This document shows, one piece after another, positions 1 to 8,126 of a stretch of DNA of 64,000 nt. Each line of letters opens with the position of its first letter. Within the stretch, counting starts at the first letter, position 1. The stretch is from MED-G116 sp038107835. Lineage in GTDB: Bacteria; Pseudomonadota; Alphaproteobacteria; Puniceispirillales; Puniceispirillaceae. Position numbers and translations under genes: made by a program. Location: contig JAYNHH010000010.1 of assembly GCA_038107835.1 (NCBI GenBank), forward strand, positions 1 to 64,000. The letters run 5' to 3'. A model generated the notes under the pieces. It was not told where the DNA came from. It saw only the letters and a program-made list of their open reading frames with translations, and did no database searches.

Positions 1-619
1 GGCGCTGCCTGTAGTCGGCGCCAAAGGCGTCGGCCGCTTCGAGAACTTCCTTGTCAACCAACCGGATGCCGAGGTTTGTCAGGCGAACAATCGGTGGAAC
101 TGCATAGATGCAGACCGCGATCAGCCCTGGCACCTTGCCAATGCCAAGAAGCATCACCACCGGGATTAGATACACGAAGCTCGGAATTGTCTGCATGATG
201 TCAAGCACCGGCGTAATTGCAGATTGTACGCGGTTGGAGCGCGCCATGAGAATTCCAAGTGGAATGCCAAGCACGATACAAAGAAGAGTTGCCACAGAAA
301 TAATAGCTAACGTAGCCATGGTATCTTCCCACATGCCCAGGTAGCCAATTACCAAAAATGCCGCCGCAGTTCCGGCAACTAGCTTCCAGCTTCGAGAGCC
401 GAGCCAAGCAAGGGCACAAACTACAATAATTACGATTAGCCATGGTGCATTGGTCAGAAGCTTTTCGAGCCACACGAGAAACCACAGAAGTGGCTCAAAA
501 AATGTCTCAATGGCCTCGCCATAAGTCCTCGAAAATTCTCGAAAAGACGCATCAATGCCCTTTTTGAAATCACGGAGATCCTGACGGCCCATCTCGGGGA
601 ATTCAGCAAAAAAATCCAT
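1..619 (-). CDS. proW: Glycine betaine/proline-type ABC transporter permease (partial)
   Basis: Inner-membrane permease of an osmolyte (glycine betaine/choline/proline) ABC importer. About 206 N-terminal residues are visible; the C-terminus lies beyond the left edge. The translation opens MDFFAEFPEM after a GAAGGTG ribosome site. It has hydrophobic spans around residues 45-90, then a conserved BPD_transp_1 core with IMQTIPSFVYLIPVVM, and an EAA-type loop (EAADAFGADY) that would contact the ATPase. It lies downstream of the binding-protein gene on the same strand, separated by a hairpin. The exact substrate cannot be read from the permease; betB nearby favours glycine betaine or choline. Confidence 0.85.
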   Translation of the reverse strand, partial: MDFFAEFPEMGRQDLRDFKKGIDASFREFSRTYGEAIETFFEPLLWFLVWLEKLLTNAPWLIVIIVVCALAWLGSRSWKLVAGTAAAFLVIGYLGMWEDTMATLAIISVATLLCIVLGIPLGILMARSNRVQSAITPVLDIMQTIPSFVYLIPVVMLLGIGKVPGLIAVCIYAVPPIVRLTNLGIRLVDKEVLEAADAFGADYRQR

Positions 620-660
620 TTTGACACCTTCGGATTTTATTTAGATTGAAAAATAGAATA

Positions 661-688
661 GGCCTGCCAAACGATCGCCTGGCAGGCC
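661..688 (-). terminator. Intercistronic hairpin between proX and proW
   Basis: A perfect 9-bp inverted repeat (GGCCTGCCA / TGGCAGGCC) with a 10-nt loop lies between the binding-protein and permease genes. On the minus strand it is followed by T-rich but interrupted sequence, so it is probably an attenuating or 3'-stabilising hairpin rather than a full terminator. Such hairpins commonly let a binding protein be made in excess over its permease. Confidence 0.6.
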
Positions 689-713
689 GGTAATTAAGTG
701 CTAGCACACTATT

Positions 714-1730
714 TTACAGTGCCGCTTTGATTTTGGCAGCAGCATCTGCAGAAACCCATGCTGTCCACAGATCTTCATGCTGAATGAGGAATTCGATGGC
801 AGCGTCACCACCGCCAGCCTGCTCATCAGCCATGTAAACCAGCATTGCGTTCATGATTGGACCCGGGAAAATCCGCTTGCTCAAATATTCCACTGCTGGT
901 CCACCGCGCTTCTGGAAATCAGTAGTCACGACTGTGTGCACTTCTGAATGTGTCCATGATGATGGCTTTGGATCAGCACATTCCTGCTCAGGCTTGACTA
1001 TGCAGCCGTCCCAGTTTTCAGGACCGCCCCAGTCACCCATTGACACAGGCACCATTGAGTACTTACCGATCATCGCTGTTGGTGACCAGTAGTAACCAAG
1101 CCAGTTCTCACCACGCTCTGCAGCTTTCGCCATTGAGCCGTCGAGACCGGCAGCTGAACCCGGATCAACCAGAAGCCAACCTTTGGCCTCCATGTCAAAT
1201 GCCCGGAACAGGTTGGCGTTTGCCAGCTGGCAACCCCAACCGGCAGGACAGCCTACGAAAGCACCCTTTGACGGATCTTCTGGATGTGGGAACAAATCAG
1301 GACGCGACAACAGGGCATTCACGTCATTAACGATCTCTGGATGCTTTTCAGCAGTGTGTGGTGGCACCCACCAGCCTTCGCCAAGCTGCGTGATTGGCCC
1401 CTCAACGGCAGACATCAGACGGCCTTCGTCCATCGCCTTGAAAAGTGGCTCACGCACGGCGTTGATCCACAGCTCACCGGCAACGTCAGGCTGACCTTTT
1501 TCATTCATAGACGCAAACGTTGTCATCGTCGCACCCGAAACCAGCTCGACTTCGCATCCGTAACCTTCTTCTAGGATAATCTTGTCAACGTTGGCCATCA
1601 ACTCGGCAGAGGCCCAGTTCATCTCTGCCATGGTCATTGATCCACAGGCATGACCGTCAGCAGATGCCTGACCAGCCATTCCGAAAACAGCCGCGCCAGT
1701 GATGGCCGCTGCAGTTAGAAATTTCTTCAT
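714..1730 (-). CDS. proX: Glycine betaine/proline-type ABC transporter substrate-binding protein
   Basis: Periplasmic binding protein of the OpuAC family, 338 residues. Residues 1-24 form a signal peptide (MKKFLTAAAITG..., cleavage near ASA-DG). The mature part is rich in Trp/Tyr (EGWWVPPHT, GYYWSPTAM, MGDWGGPENW), consistent with an aromatic cage for a quaternary ammonium group. It is first in a proX-proW operon whose ATPase gene should lie off the left edge. It is clearly separate from TmoX at 34526-35476, so the window carries two OpuAC-type binding proteins. The substrate is inferred to be glycine betaine, choline or a similar compound. Confidence 0.85.
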   Translation of the reverse strand: MKKFLTAAAITGAAVFGMAGQASADGHACGSMTMAEMNWASAELMANVDKIILEEGYGCEVELVSGATMTTFASMNEKGQPDVAGELWINAVREPLFKAMDEGRLMSAVEGPITQLGEGWWVPPHTAEKHPEIVNDVNALLSRPDLFPHPEDPSKGAFVGCPAGWGCQLANANLFRAFDMEAKGWLLVDPGSAAGLDGSMAKAAERGENWLGYYWSPTAMIGKYSMVPVSMGDWGGPENWDGCIVKPEQECADPKPSSWTHSEVHTVVTTDFQKRGGPAVEYLSKRIFPGPIMNAMLVYMADEQAGGGDAAIEFLIQHEDLWTAWVSADAAAKIKAAL

Positions 1731-2030
1731 TTGGGGTTCCCTCCCATTAAATTTTCCATCTACGATCCGTAGCTTACATTAGATAAATCTAAGGTTTGCG
1801 GCGGCGCGCATGTCCAAGAAGGTTAGGTTGCCCCAGCAAGTGGGTCGGGTCAAGTTGCGACATGAGGCGGTCAAGTTGCGACATTTCAGGGCGGTGAAAC
1901 TTCACCTCCAATACCGCCATAAGGTTATAAACACATTGGGCCAATCCAAGTGTCAGACTGGCATTGGCGGGGTTTCCCACGCCCGCGTCATGGCAAGTCA
2001 CGACACCATGACGCATCACCGCCGGGCGCG
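1731..2030. promoter_or_regulatory. Intergenic region upstream of proX with repeats
   Basis: Three hundred bases between proX and the class II aldolase gene (both minus strand), without a convincing gene. It holds a 16-bp direct repeat (1848-1863 and 1869-1884) and, just beyond, an inverted repeat centred near 1899 (GGTGAA-AC-TTCACC at 1893-1906). These are plausible operator elements for proX. Confidence 0.5.
1848..1884. repeat. 16-bp direct repeat, 21-bp period
   Basis: GGTCAAGTTGCGACAT occurs at 1848-1863 and again, identically, at 1869-1884. The 21-bp period is two helical turns, so both copies face the same side of DNA. It lies about 120-155 bp upstream of the proX start. It could be a regulator site or the relic of a transposon end; the sequence alone does not decide. 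Confidence 0.7.
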
Positions 2031-2765
2031 TTAATGGCGATAGTCCGGCTCCTCCTCGTCGAGGATGCTGCGAATCGCCAGCATGAAGGTGCTTGCACCA
2101 CCCTCATAATTCTCGAATTGCTGTGCTGTTTTCTCGGCAACATCATCCGCCAGCACGGCCAGCTCCTGGCCGGTGGCAAGGGCCGTCATGTAGGTACGGC
2201 AGCCACGTTCAAAATGATAGGCAAGATCAAAGGCAAGTGCGGGTGAGTCGGCGACGGTCAGAAAGCCGTGATTGCCCATCATCATCATCATCTTGTTACC
2301 CAGCAAATTCGACAGACGTTCAGCCTCGTCACCCAGACCCATGCCACCAAACCCCGAATCGATGGCAACGCGGTTATGGAACCGGCAACTTGTCTGGTCG
2401 ATGGCTGGCAATGTTGGTGATTTCAGGGCGCTGAGTGCCGTCGCATAATGTGTGTGCAGATGGACAATGCAGCGCGCCTGCGGATTGTTTCGGTGCATGG
2501 CACTGTGAATTGCCCAGGCGGTCGGGTCGATTCGGCCACGCAGCTCGCTGGGGTAATGCGCCGCGTCGATCTCGATCAGGTCGCTCGCCTGCATTTTCGA
2601 GAAATGCCGGCCAAAGGGATTCATCAGAAACCGCTGCCCATCATCGGAGATCGCATAGGAAAAGTGATTGGCGACGCCCTCATGCATGTTCTCGCGCGCA
2701 GTCCAGCGGAAGATTGCCGCCAGATCCCGGCGCGCCTCGTCACGGTCGATTATGATCTCAGACAT
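2031..2765 (-). CDS. Class II aldolase/adducin-family protein
   Basis: Cytosolic zinc-dependent aldolase/epimerase-like fold, 244 residues. The HLHTHY motif (His102/104/106) and a later NHG motif match the metal-binding histidines of the class II aldolase family (fuculose-phosphate aldolase, ribulose-phosphate epimerase, adducin head). The start at MSEIIID is chosen because GGGAGGAG precedes it; the frame stays open far upstream but only as a shadow of betB. A run of five Met (about residues 157-161) comes from a CAT trinucleotide repeat at 2278-2292. The gene is divergent from betB, with a 153-bp shared promoter region. The substrate is unknown. Confidence 0.75.
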   Translation of the reverse strand: MSEIIIDRDEARRDLAAIFRWTARENMHEGVANHFSYAISDDGQRFLMNPFGRHFSKMQASDLIEIDAAHYPSELRGRIDPTAWAIHSAMHRNNPQARCIVHLHTHYATALSALKSPTLPAIDQTSCRFHNRVAIDSGFGGMGLGDEAERLSNLLGNKMMMMMGNHGFLTVADSPALAFDLAYHFERGCRTYMTALATGQELAVLADDVAEKTAQQFENYEGGASTFMLAIRSILDEEEPDYRH

Positions 2766-2918
2766 TTTGCAGCTCCTCCCTGCGATGATTTCCACCTCCG
2801 AAAAGGTGTAATGAAAATGCCGCAAGGGACCGCCTGTTGGCAATTGGTTTTTACCCCTATACGCGCGGACAACAGCATAGGTATGATGACGGAAACCATA
2901 ATCTGGAGAGACCTCACC

Positions 2919-4349
2919 ATGCAGATCTGTCAGTCCTATATCGGCGGCGGGAGCCGGCCAAGCAGCCAACCTCCGATCGACAAATTCTATGCCGCAACCG
3001 GCGAGGTGATCGCAAGGGTCGAGCCGGCCACCAGCGAAATGCTCGATGAGGCGGTTGCCATCGCCAGCGAGGCACAGCGCAGCTGGGCCGCGCTTGAGGC
3101 TGGACAGCGCGGTGAAATCCTGCAGCGTGCCGCCAGCCTGATGCGCGCACAAAATGATGAGCTGGCCCGCCTCGAGGTGATGGATGTCGGCAAATGTTTT
3201 GGCGAGGCGGTGAGCGCCGATGTGCCAAGCGGGCCGGATGCGCTGGCCTATTTTGCCGCGCTGGCACAGACCGAGACGGGAGACATGCACCGCTTTGGCG
3301 ACGCCATTGCCTACAGCGAGCGGGTGCCGCTTGGGGTGTGCGCCGGCATCGGTGCATGGAACTATCCGGTGCAGATCGCCTGCTGGAAGGCCGCGCCGGC
3401 GCTGGCTGCGGGAAATGCGTTCATTCTCAAACCCTCGGAAATGACACCGCTTTCGGGAAACCGCATTGCCGAGCTGTTTGCCGAGGCCGGCCTGCCGGCG
3501 GGATTGTTCCAGGTGATCCATGGCGACTACCATATCGGCCAGGCGATCTGCGAACATCCCGGCATTGCCAAGATATCACTGACCGGTGGCGTCGAGACCG
3601 GCAGGCTGATCATGGCGCAGTCAGCGCAGAGCCTGAAGAAAGTAACGCTGGAACTGGGCGGAAAATCACCGCTGATTGTCTTTGCCGATGCGGATTTCGA
3701 TGTGGCGGTGCAGACGGCATTGGACGCCAATTTCTACACCGCCGGTGAAGTATGTTCAAACGCAACACGCATATTTGTCGAGGACAGCATTGCCGCAGAC
3801 TTCATCGCCGCGATGGTAGAGAAGGCCGAGGCGATGAGTGTTGGCGACCCCATGGCCGGGGATGTCGATATGGGGGCGCTGATTTCCGCGCCGCATCTGG
3901 AAAAGGTTCTGGATTATGTCCAGATCGGCATTGCCGAGGGCGCAAAGCTGGCAACAGGCGGACACCGGGTTCACCCACAGGGGTTTGAGAATGGCTATTT
4001 CATGGAACCGACCATCCTGACCGGGTGCCATGATGATATGCGCGTTGTTCGTGAGGAAATTTTTGGGCCGGTGATGTCGGTGCTGACATTCACCGACGAG
4101 GCCGAGGCGATCCGCCGGGCCAATGCCACCGATTTTGGTCTTGGTGCCGGATTGATGACGCAGGATCTGGCGCGTGGCCACCGGGTTGCCGCCCAGCTGG
4201 AAAGCGGCAATGTGTGGATCAACACCTATAATCTGTTGCCGCCCGGCCTGCCTTTTGGCGGGGTGAAGCATTCCGGTTTTGGCCGGGAAAACAGCCACTA
4301 TTCGCTGGATGCCTACAGCGAGGTCAAAACAACCTATGTGCAGCTCTAG
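2919..4349 (+). CDS. betB: Betaine aldehyde dehydrogenase
   Basis: NAD(P)-dependent aldehyde dehydrogenase of 476 residues that should oxidise betaine aldehyde to glycine betaine in the cytosol. Visible hallmarks are the WNYP motif (147-150), the general-base Glu245 in LELGGK and the catalytic Cys279 in GEVCSN, with wording close to BetB rather than other ALDHs. The start at MQICQSY follows GGAGAG with 8-nt spacing; the open frame extends upstream without family similarity. It sits near the betaine-type ABC importer, consistent with choline/betaine use, but no choline dehydrogenase (betA) is in the window. A related aminoaldehyde dehydrogenase is the main alternative. Confidence 0.85.
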   Translation: MQICQSYIGGGSRPSSQPPIDKFYAATGEVIARVEPATSEMLDEAVAIASEAQRSWAALEAGQRGEILQRAASLMRAQNDELARLEVMDVGKCFGEAVSADVPSGPDALAYFAALAQTETGDMHRFGDAIAYSERVPLGVCAGIGAWNYPVQIACWKAAPALAAGNAFILKPSEMTPLSGNRIAELFAEAGLPAGLFQVIHGDYHIGQAICEHPGIAKISLTGGVETGRLIMAQSAQSLKKVTLELGGKSPLIVFADADFDVAVQTALDANFYTAGEVCSNATRIFVEDSIAADFIAAMVEKAEAMSVGDPMAGDVDMGALISAPHLEKVLDYVQIGIAEGAKLATGGHRVHPQGFENGYFMEPTILTGCHDDMRVVREEIFGPVMSVLTFTDEAEAIRRANATDFGLGAGLMTQDLARGHRVAAQLESGNVWINTYNLLPPGLPFGGVKHSGFGRENSHYSLDAYSEVKTTYVQL

Positions 4350-5494
4350 GACCGGGAGATTTCCGCCGGTACAGCCTCAAGCAAAATCTGCTGCAGGCGG
4401 CGTGATTGTTGCGCCGCATCAAAATCGGCCCGCAGCCGTTTCTGGCCAGTGCTGACCAGCGTCTGTGCTGCATCACCCATGGCATAATGCCGCAAAATTG
4501 CCGCGGCAAGGGCGGCCGGATCGCGCTCATCAACCAACAGGCCGGTCTCGCCATCGGTGATGATTTCGGGAATGCCGGCATGGCGCGTTGCCACCACCGG
4601 CACGCCAGCACGAAACGCCTCCAGCACCACTGTCGGCAGCCCCTCACAATCACCATTGGCTGCCTGCTGGCTGGGAACGACCATCGCGCTGCAGATGGCA
4701 AGACGCGCGGCAAGCTGGTCCGGCGTCTGCCAGCCGAGAAAGGTAACAGCTGACAGATCATCAGCCTGTGCACGAAGCTGAGGCTCAAGCGGCCCGCTGC
4801 CGGCGATCTCAAGACGGATGGCTGGATTGCTGGCGGCAACAAGCCGCATCGCCCTCAGCACTGTATCAATACCCTTCTTTTCGACGAACCGGCCGACAAA
4901 TAAAAGCGGCGCATCGGCGGCGCGCGCTGTGGGCGCTGCGATCTGCGTCAGGGGGATGCCGATGTAATGGGTGCGCAGCTTTGCGTCTGGAAATCCCTGC
5001 GCCTGCAGCCGGTCGGCAACAAAACCGGAAACGCAAAGATAGGCGCCGACATAATCATGCATCTGGGCCAGACGGCGTTGATAGATGGACGGCACCAGCC
5101 GTCGGCGCTGATGCGTCTGCTTGGTGGCATCACCACCATGAAATGTGACGAACAGCGGAATATTGAGCGCCCGGGCAAGTGGCAAGGCCAGCGCCCCACC
5201 CCGCCCGAAATGAGCGTGCATCACAGCCGGTGGCTGGCCAGCCTCATCGCAGAACCGCGCTGGATCAATGCCTGTGCCAAACTGTTTGAAGGCAAACCGC
5301 GCGAGAGCGGACGGGGCGGTAACAACCTGCCGGCCAGACAGTTCGGTGGCACGCCAGCCAAATTGATTGGCAAGATAGACCGGTCGCAAAGTATCAAACG
5401 CCGTGTAATGGTTGGGGATGAACCCCTCCGAGGGCAGCAGCAGTTTGTCACGAAAGACAAGACAATCCGCCGCCACGTCAGCTGGCATTTCCAT
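4346..5494 (-). CDS. GT4-family glycosyltransferase
   Basis: A GT-B-fold, retaining glycosyltransferase (group 1/GT4) of 382 residues, likely transferring a sugar from a nucleotide sugar in cell-surface or exopolysaccharide synthesis. The N-terminal half has HAHFGRGG; the C-terminal half has FVGRFVEKKG and the donor-site region EGLPTVVLEAFRAG with VATRHAGIPEII. The start is set at MEMPADV, which overlaps the end of the upstream lrp-type gene by 17 bp and suggests translational coupling; the frame continues upstream but inside that gene. Its TAG stop overlaps the betB stop on the opposite strand within CTAG. Confidence 0.8.
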   Translation of the reverse strand: MEMPADVAADCLVFRDKLLLPSEGFIPNHYTAFDTLRPVYLANQFGWRATELSGRQVVTAPSALARFAFKQFGTGIDPARFCDEAGQPPAVMHAHFGRGGALALPLARALNIPLFVTFHGGDATKQTHQRRRLVPSIYQRRLAQMHDYVGAYLCVSGFVADRLQAQGFPDAKLRTHYIGIPLTQIAAPTARAADAPLLFVGRFVEKKGIDTVLRAMRLVAASNPAIRLEIAGSGPLEPQLRAQADDLSAVTFLGWQTPDQLAARLAICSAMVVPSQQAANGDCEGLPTVVLEAFRAGVPVVATRHAGIPEIITDGETGLLVDERDPAALAAAILRHYAMGDAAQTLVSTGQKRLRADFDAAQQSRRLQQILLEAVPAEISRS

Positions 5495-5963
5495 CCCCGT
5501 CAGCACCCTCTGCCACAAGCGGCAGGGCGGTGGTGAATTTGATCTGCTCCATGGCAAAGGATGAGCTCACATCGGTCAGCTCAACATTGGAAATCAGCTT
5601 GCGATAGAAGGCGTCATAGGCGGCCATGTCGGCGACCACAACGCGCAGCATATAATCCACCTCACCACTCATCCGGTAGAATTCGACAACTTCAGGCATC
5701 GCCGAGACCATAGTGGCAAACTGGCTGAGCCAGTCGGCATTGTGCTGATCCGTCCGGACGGCGACAAAGACCGACATGCCAACACCGAGTTTCTGCGCGT
5801 CGAGCAGGGCCACGCGCTGGCGGATGATGCCGGATTCCTCCAACCGCTGAATTCGGCGCCAGCATGGGGTAACAGACAGGCCGACCTTGCGGGCAATATC
5901 GGCGACCGGCTGGGCCGCATTTTCCTGAAGATGCTGGAGAATCTGCCGATCCGTCTTGTCCAT
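5478..5963 (-). CDS. Lrp/AsnC-family transcriptional regulator
   Basis: DNA-binding regulator of 161 residues. The N-terminus (MDKTDRQILQHLQ...) is a winged helix-turn-helix with LSVTPCWRRIQRLEESG as the recognition segment. The C-terminal RAM/ligand-binding domain contains MSGEVDYMLRVVV. Such proteins sense amino acids and usually autoregulate. A long AT-rich inverted repeat at 6050-6095 lies 87-132 bp upstream and is a candidate binding site. The following glycosyltransferase start overlaps its 3' end. The target genes are unknown. Confidence 0.88.
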   Translation of the reverse strand: MDKTDRQILQHLQENAAQPVADIARKVGLSVTPCWRRIQRLEESGIIRQRVALLDAQKLGVGMSVFVAVRTDQHNADWLSQFATMVSAMPEVVEFYRMSGEVDYMLRVVVADMAAYDAFYRKLISNVELTDVSSSFAMEQIKFTTALPLVAEGADGDGNAS

Positions 5964-6049
5964 CGGAACCTACCCTTGTTGCGGTGTATCCCCATTCCGG
6001 GAACAGGCTGATACACCAAATATTTCTGTATGGGCCAGATATTAGCCAG

Positions 6050-6095
6050 ATTTTTTGCGAAATTCATCCCATTAATCCGAATTTCAGCAAAAAAT
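6050..6095. promoter_or_regulatory. Long AT-rich inverted repeat, candidate Lrp operator
   Basis: Arms ATTTTTTGCGAAATTC (6050-6065) and GAATTTCAGCAAAAAAT (6079-6095) pair over 16 positions with a single-base bulge and a 13-nt loop. It lies in the divergent promoter region between the Lrp-type regulator and the methyltransferase gene, where an autoregulatory site is expected. Confidence 0.5.
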
Positions 6096-6181
6096 TTACA
6101 AAGATACGGTATGAGTGTGCGGTGAAATCCGGCCATTGCCGGGACTTGCCATAACGCATCCAGACCGGCATGATCCGCGCC

Positions 6182-7114
6182 ATGACCAATGATAGAGCGA
6201 CACCTGAAATCCTGATCGCCAACCAGTGGGATGATTATGCCCTGCTCGACAGTGGCAATCTGCTGAAGCTGGAGCGTTTTGGCCCCTATTGTTTTGTCCG
6301 GCCGGAACCCCAGGCATTGTGGGAACCACGGCTCGATGCCAGCCACTGGCAGGCCGATGGTACCTTCATCGCCTCGCAGGCAGGTCGCCGTGATGACAGT
6401 GATGAGGGGGAGGGTGGCGGCTGGAAACTGCGCAACGGCCTGCCTGCGGACTGGGAGATTAACTATCAGTCGCTGCGCTTTCGTGCCCGGCCAACGCCCT
6501 TTCGCCATCTCGGCTTTTTCCCCGAACAGGCCTGTCACTGGGATTGGTGCGCCGCAAAAATCCGGGCGGCAAACTCCACCGGATCGCCAGACAGCAAGCC
6601 ACGCATACTCAACCTGTTTGCCTATTCCGGCATTGCCAGCCTGCACGCCGCCGCGGCCGGTGCCGAGGTAACACATGTCGATGCCAGCAGGAAGGCGATC
6701 ACCCATGCCTTTGAAAACCGCGATGCCGCTGGGCTGCAGGACGCGCCGATCAGATTCATCACCGATGATGCAATGCGGTTTGTCGAGCGCGAGGCACGCC
6801 GCGGGCGGCGTTATGACGGAATCATCATGGACCCACCAAAATATGGGCGCGGCCCAAAAGGTGAGATCTGGCGGATCGAGCAGGATCTGGTACCGCTGCT
6901 GACAGCTTGCCGTGATCTGCTGTCCGAGACGCCCCTGTTCATGCTGCTGACGATCTATGCGATCCGCGCCTCATCCCAGGCAGCGCATTACGCAATGCGC
7001 GAGGTGATGCAGGGCGGACAGGTGACATCGGGTGAACTGGCGGTTGCCGAGGCGCAGGCCGACCCGCGGGTCATTGCCCAGGCCAATTTCGCACGCTGGC
7101 AGCCAACCAGCTAG
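6182..7114 (+). CDS. Class I SAM-dependent methyltransferase (RlmI/RlmK-like)
   Basis: About 310 residues; a Rossmann methyltransferase of the type that modifies cytosine in 23S rRNA (RlmI/RlmL-K family, PF10672-like). Motif I is LNLFAYSGIASLHAAAAGA, followed by VDASRKAITHAFEN, and motif IV is IIMDPPKYGRG, where DPPKYGRG is diagnostic of this group. I chose the second ATG (MTNDRAT); an ATG 12 bp earlier is also possible. The gene ends in a CTAG stop overlap with the convergent RNA methyltransferase gene. Substrate specificity is inferred from family only. Confidence 0.8.
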   Translation: MTNDRATPEILIANQWDDYALLDSGNLLKLERFGPYCFVRPEPQALWEPRLDASHWQADGTFIASQAGRRDDSDEGEGGGWKLRNGLPADWEINYQSLRFRARPTPFRHLGFFPEQACHWDWCAAKIRAANSTGSPDSKPRILNLFAYSGIASLHAAAAGAEVTHVDASRKAITHAFENRDAAGLQDAPIRFITDDAMRFVEREARRGRRYDGIIMDPPKYGRGPKGEIWRIEQDLVPLLTACRDLLSETPLFMLLTIYAIRASSQAAHYAMREVMQGGQVTSGELAVAEAQADPRVIAQANFARWQPTS

Positions 7115-7929
7115 TCACGGTTGCGCAGCGCCTCATACAGTGTCACACCGGTTGCCACCGCAAGGTTGAGCGAATCTGACCGGCCCCGCATCGGCATACG
7201 GATGAGCTGTGTACAGACCTGCATCAGCGAATCAGGCAGGCCGGCCTGCTCGTTCCCCATCATCACGATCAGCGGCCCGTCATAGGCCACCGTCCGGTAA
7301 TCGGTGCTGGCAGGCAACGCCGTGCCGAGGATGCGGCCCGGCCAGTTGCCGGCAAAAGCCAGAAACTCCGGCTGGCTGCAACTGGCAATGGCGACATTGA
7401 ACACCGCCCCCATCGAGGCACGCACCGCCTCAACGGAATAGGGGTCTGTGCAATCATCAATCAGAATCAACCCCCGCGCCCCTGTCGCATCAATGGTGCG
7501 CATGATTGTACCCAGATTGCCGGGATCGCGCACACGGTCAAGAGCCACCCATATGTCGGCTGGGTCGGGGTGAATGTCCTGCAGCCCGATATGGCGCTGG
7601 GCAAATGCACCAAGAACCATCTGTGGGTTGTCCTTTCGGCTGATCCGCTGCAGCAGGGACCCGGTCATCGGCAATGCCCTGCCCCCGGCATCATCAAGCG
7701 CGGCAAGCAGGGGCCGTATATGCCTGTCATTCTCCCGGCCTGCAAGAAAAGCAAGCCTGTTCATCTCCCAGCCAAGCGCCGCCGCCTCGGTGCAGATACG
7801 CGTTCCCTCGGCAAGAAACAAGCCTGTCTGCCGGCGGTATTTCCGTTCATGCAGGGACCGCAGCCGCTTGACCTCGGCGTTTGCAGCACTCGTAATCGGC
7901 TCGGGAATGGCAACAGGAGATGATGTCAT
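7111..7929 (-). CDS. TrmH/SpoU-family RNA 2'-O-methyltransferase
   Basis: SPOUT-fold RNA methyltransferase, 272 residues. The N-terminal substrate-binding region contains AEGTRICTEAA. The C-terminal trefoil-knot domain has the three SpoU motifs: DRVRDPGNLGTIMRT, MMGNEQAGL and MRGRSDSLNLAVATG. Family members methylate ribose in tRNA or 23S rRNA. The start is placed at MTSSPVA because the frame's upstream extension (to 8031) lacks similarity and runs into the divergent promoter region. Its ribosome site is weak, so the start is uncertain by up to about 34 codons. Confidence 0.85.
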   Translation of the reverse strand: MTSSPVAIPEPITSAANAEVKRLRSLHERKYRRQTGLFLAEGTRICTEAAALGWEMNRLAFLAGRENDRHIRPLLAALDDAGGRALPMTGSLLQRISRKDNPQMVLGAFAQRHIGLQDIHPDPADIWVALDRVRDPGNLGTIMRTIDATGARGLILIDDCTDPYSVEAVRASMGAVFNVAIASCSQPEFLAFAGNWPGRILGTALPASTDYRTVAYDGPLIVMMGNEQAGLPDSLMQVCTQLIRMPMRGRSDSLNLAVATGVTLYEALRNRD

Positions 7930-8045
7930 GATGGATGGTGTAGCAGAAAGCAGCCAACGGTGATAGACCGGCAACGGGGCCGGTTCCAAGGGAGCGATTG
8001 CGCGTATCAGAAAAAAGAAATGAGTGTACATTTTTTGTTTGTTTC

Positions 8046-8060
8046 CGACAAAATTTGTCG
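8046..8060. promoter_or_regulatory. Palindrome upstream of the GlxA-type regulator
   Basis: CGACAAA-A-TTTGTCG is a perfect inverted repeat with a single central base, 66-80 bp upstream of the AraC-type regulator start and in the region shared with the divergent RNA methyltransferase gene. It is a plausible operator, perhaps autoregulatory. Confidence 0.45.
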
Positions 8061-8126
8061 TAGTAGGAATTTGGCATCTGACGTTGCATCAGGTCCCGAT
8101 GATCGCAGGCATATCAGGGGTTGGCG

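Noticed and set aside
1789..2034. Open frames in both directions in the proX upstream gap
   Set aside because: No domain or ribosome site; the repeated peptide MSQLD only reflects the 16-bp DNA repeat.
2766..3557. N-terminal extension of the class II aldolase frame to 508 residues
   Set aside because: The extra part lies on the opposite strand inside betB, has no family similarity, and a strong ribosome site precedes the internal ATG at 2765.
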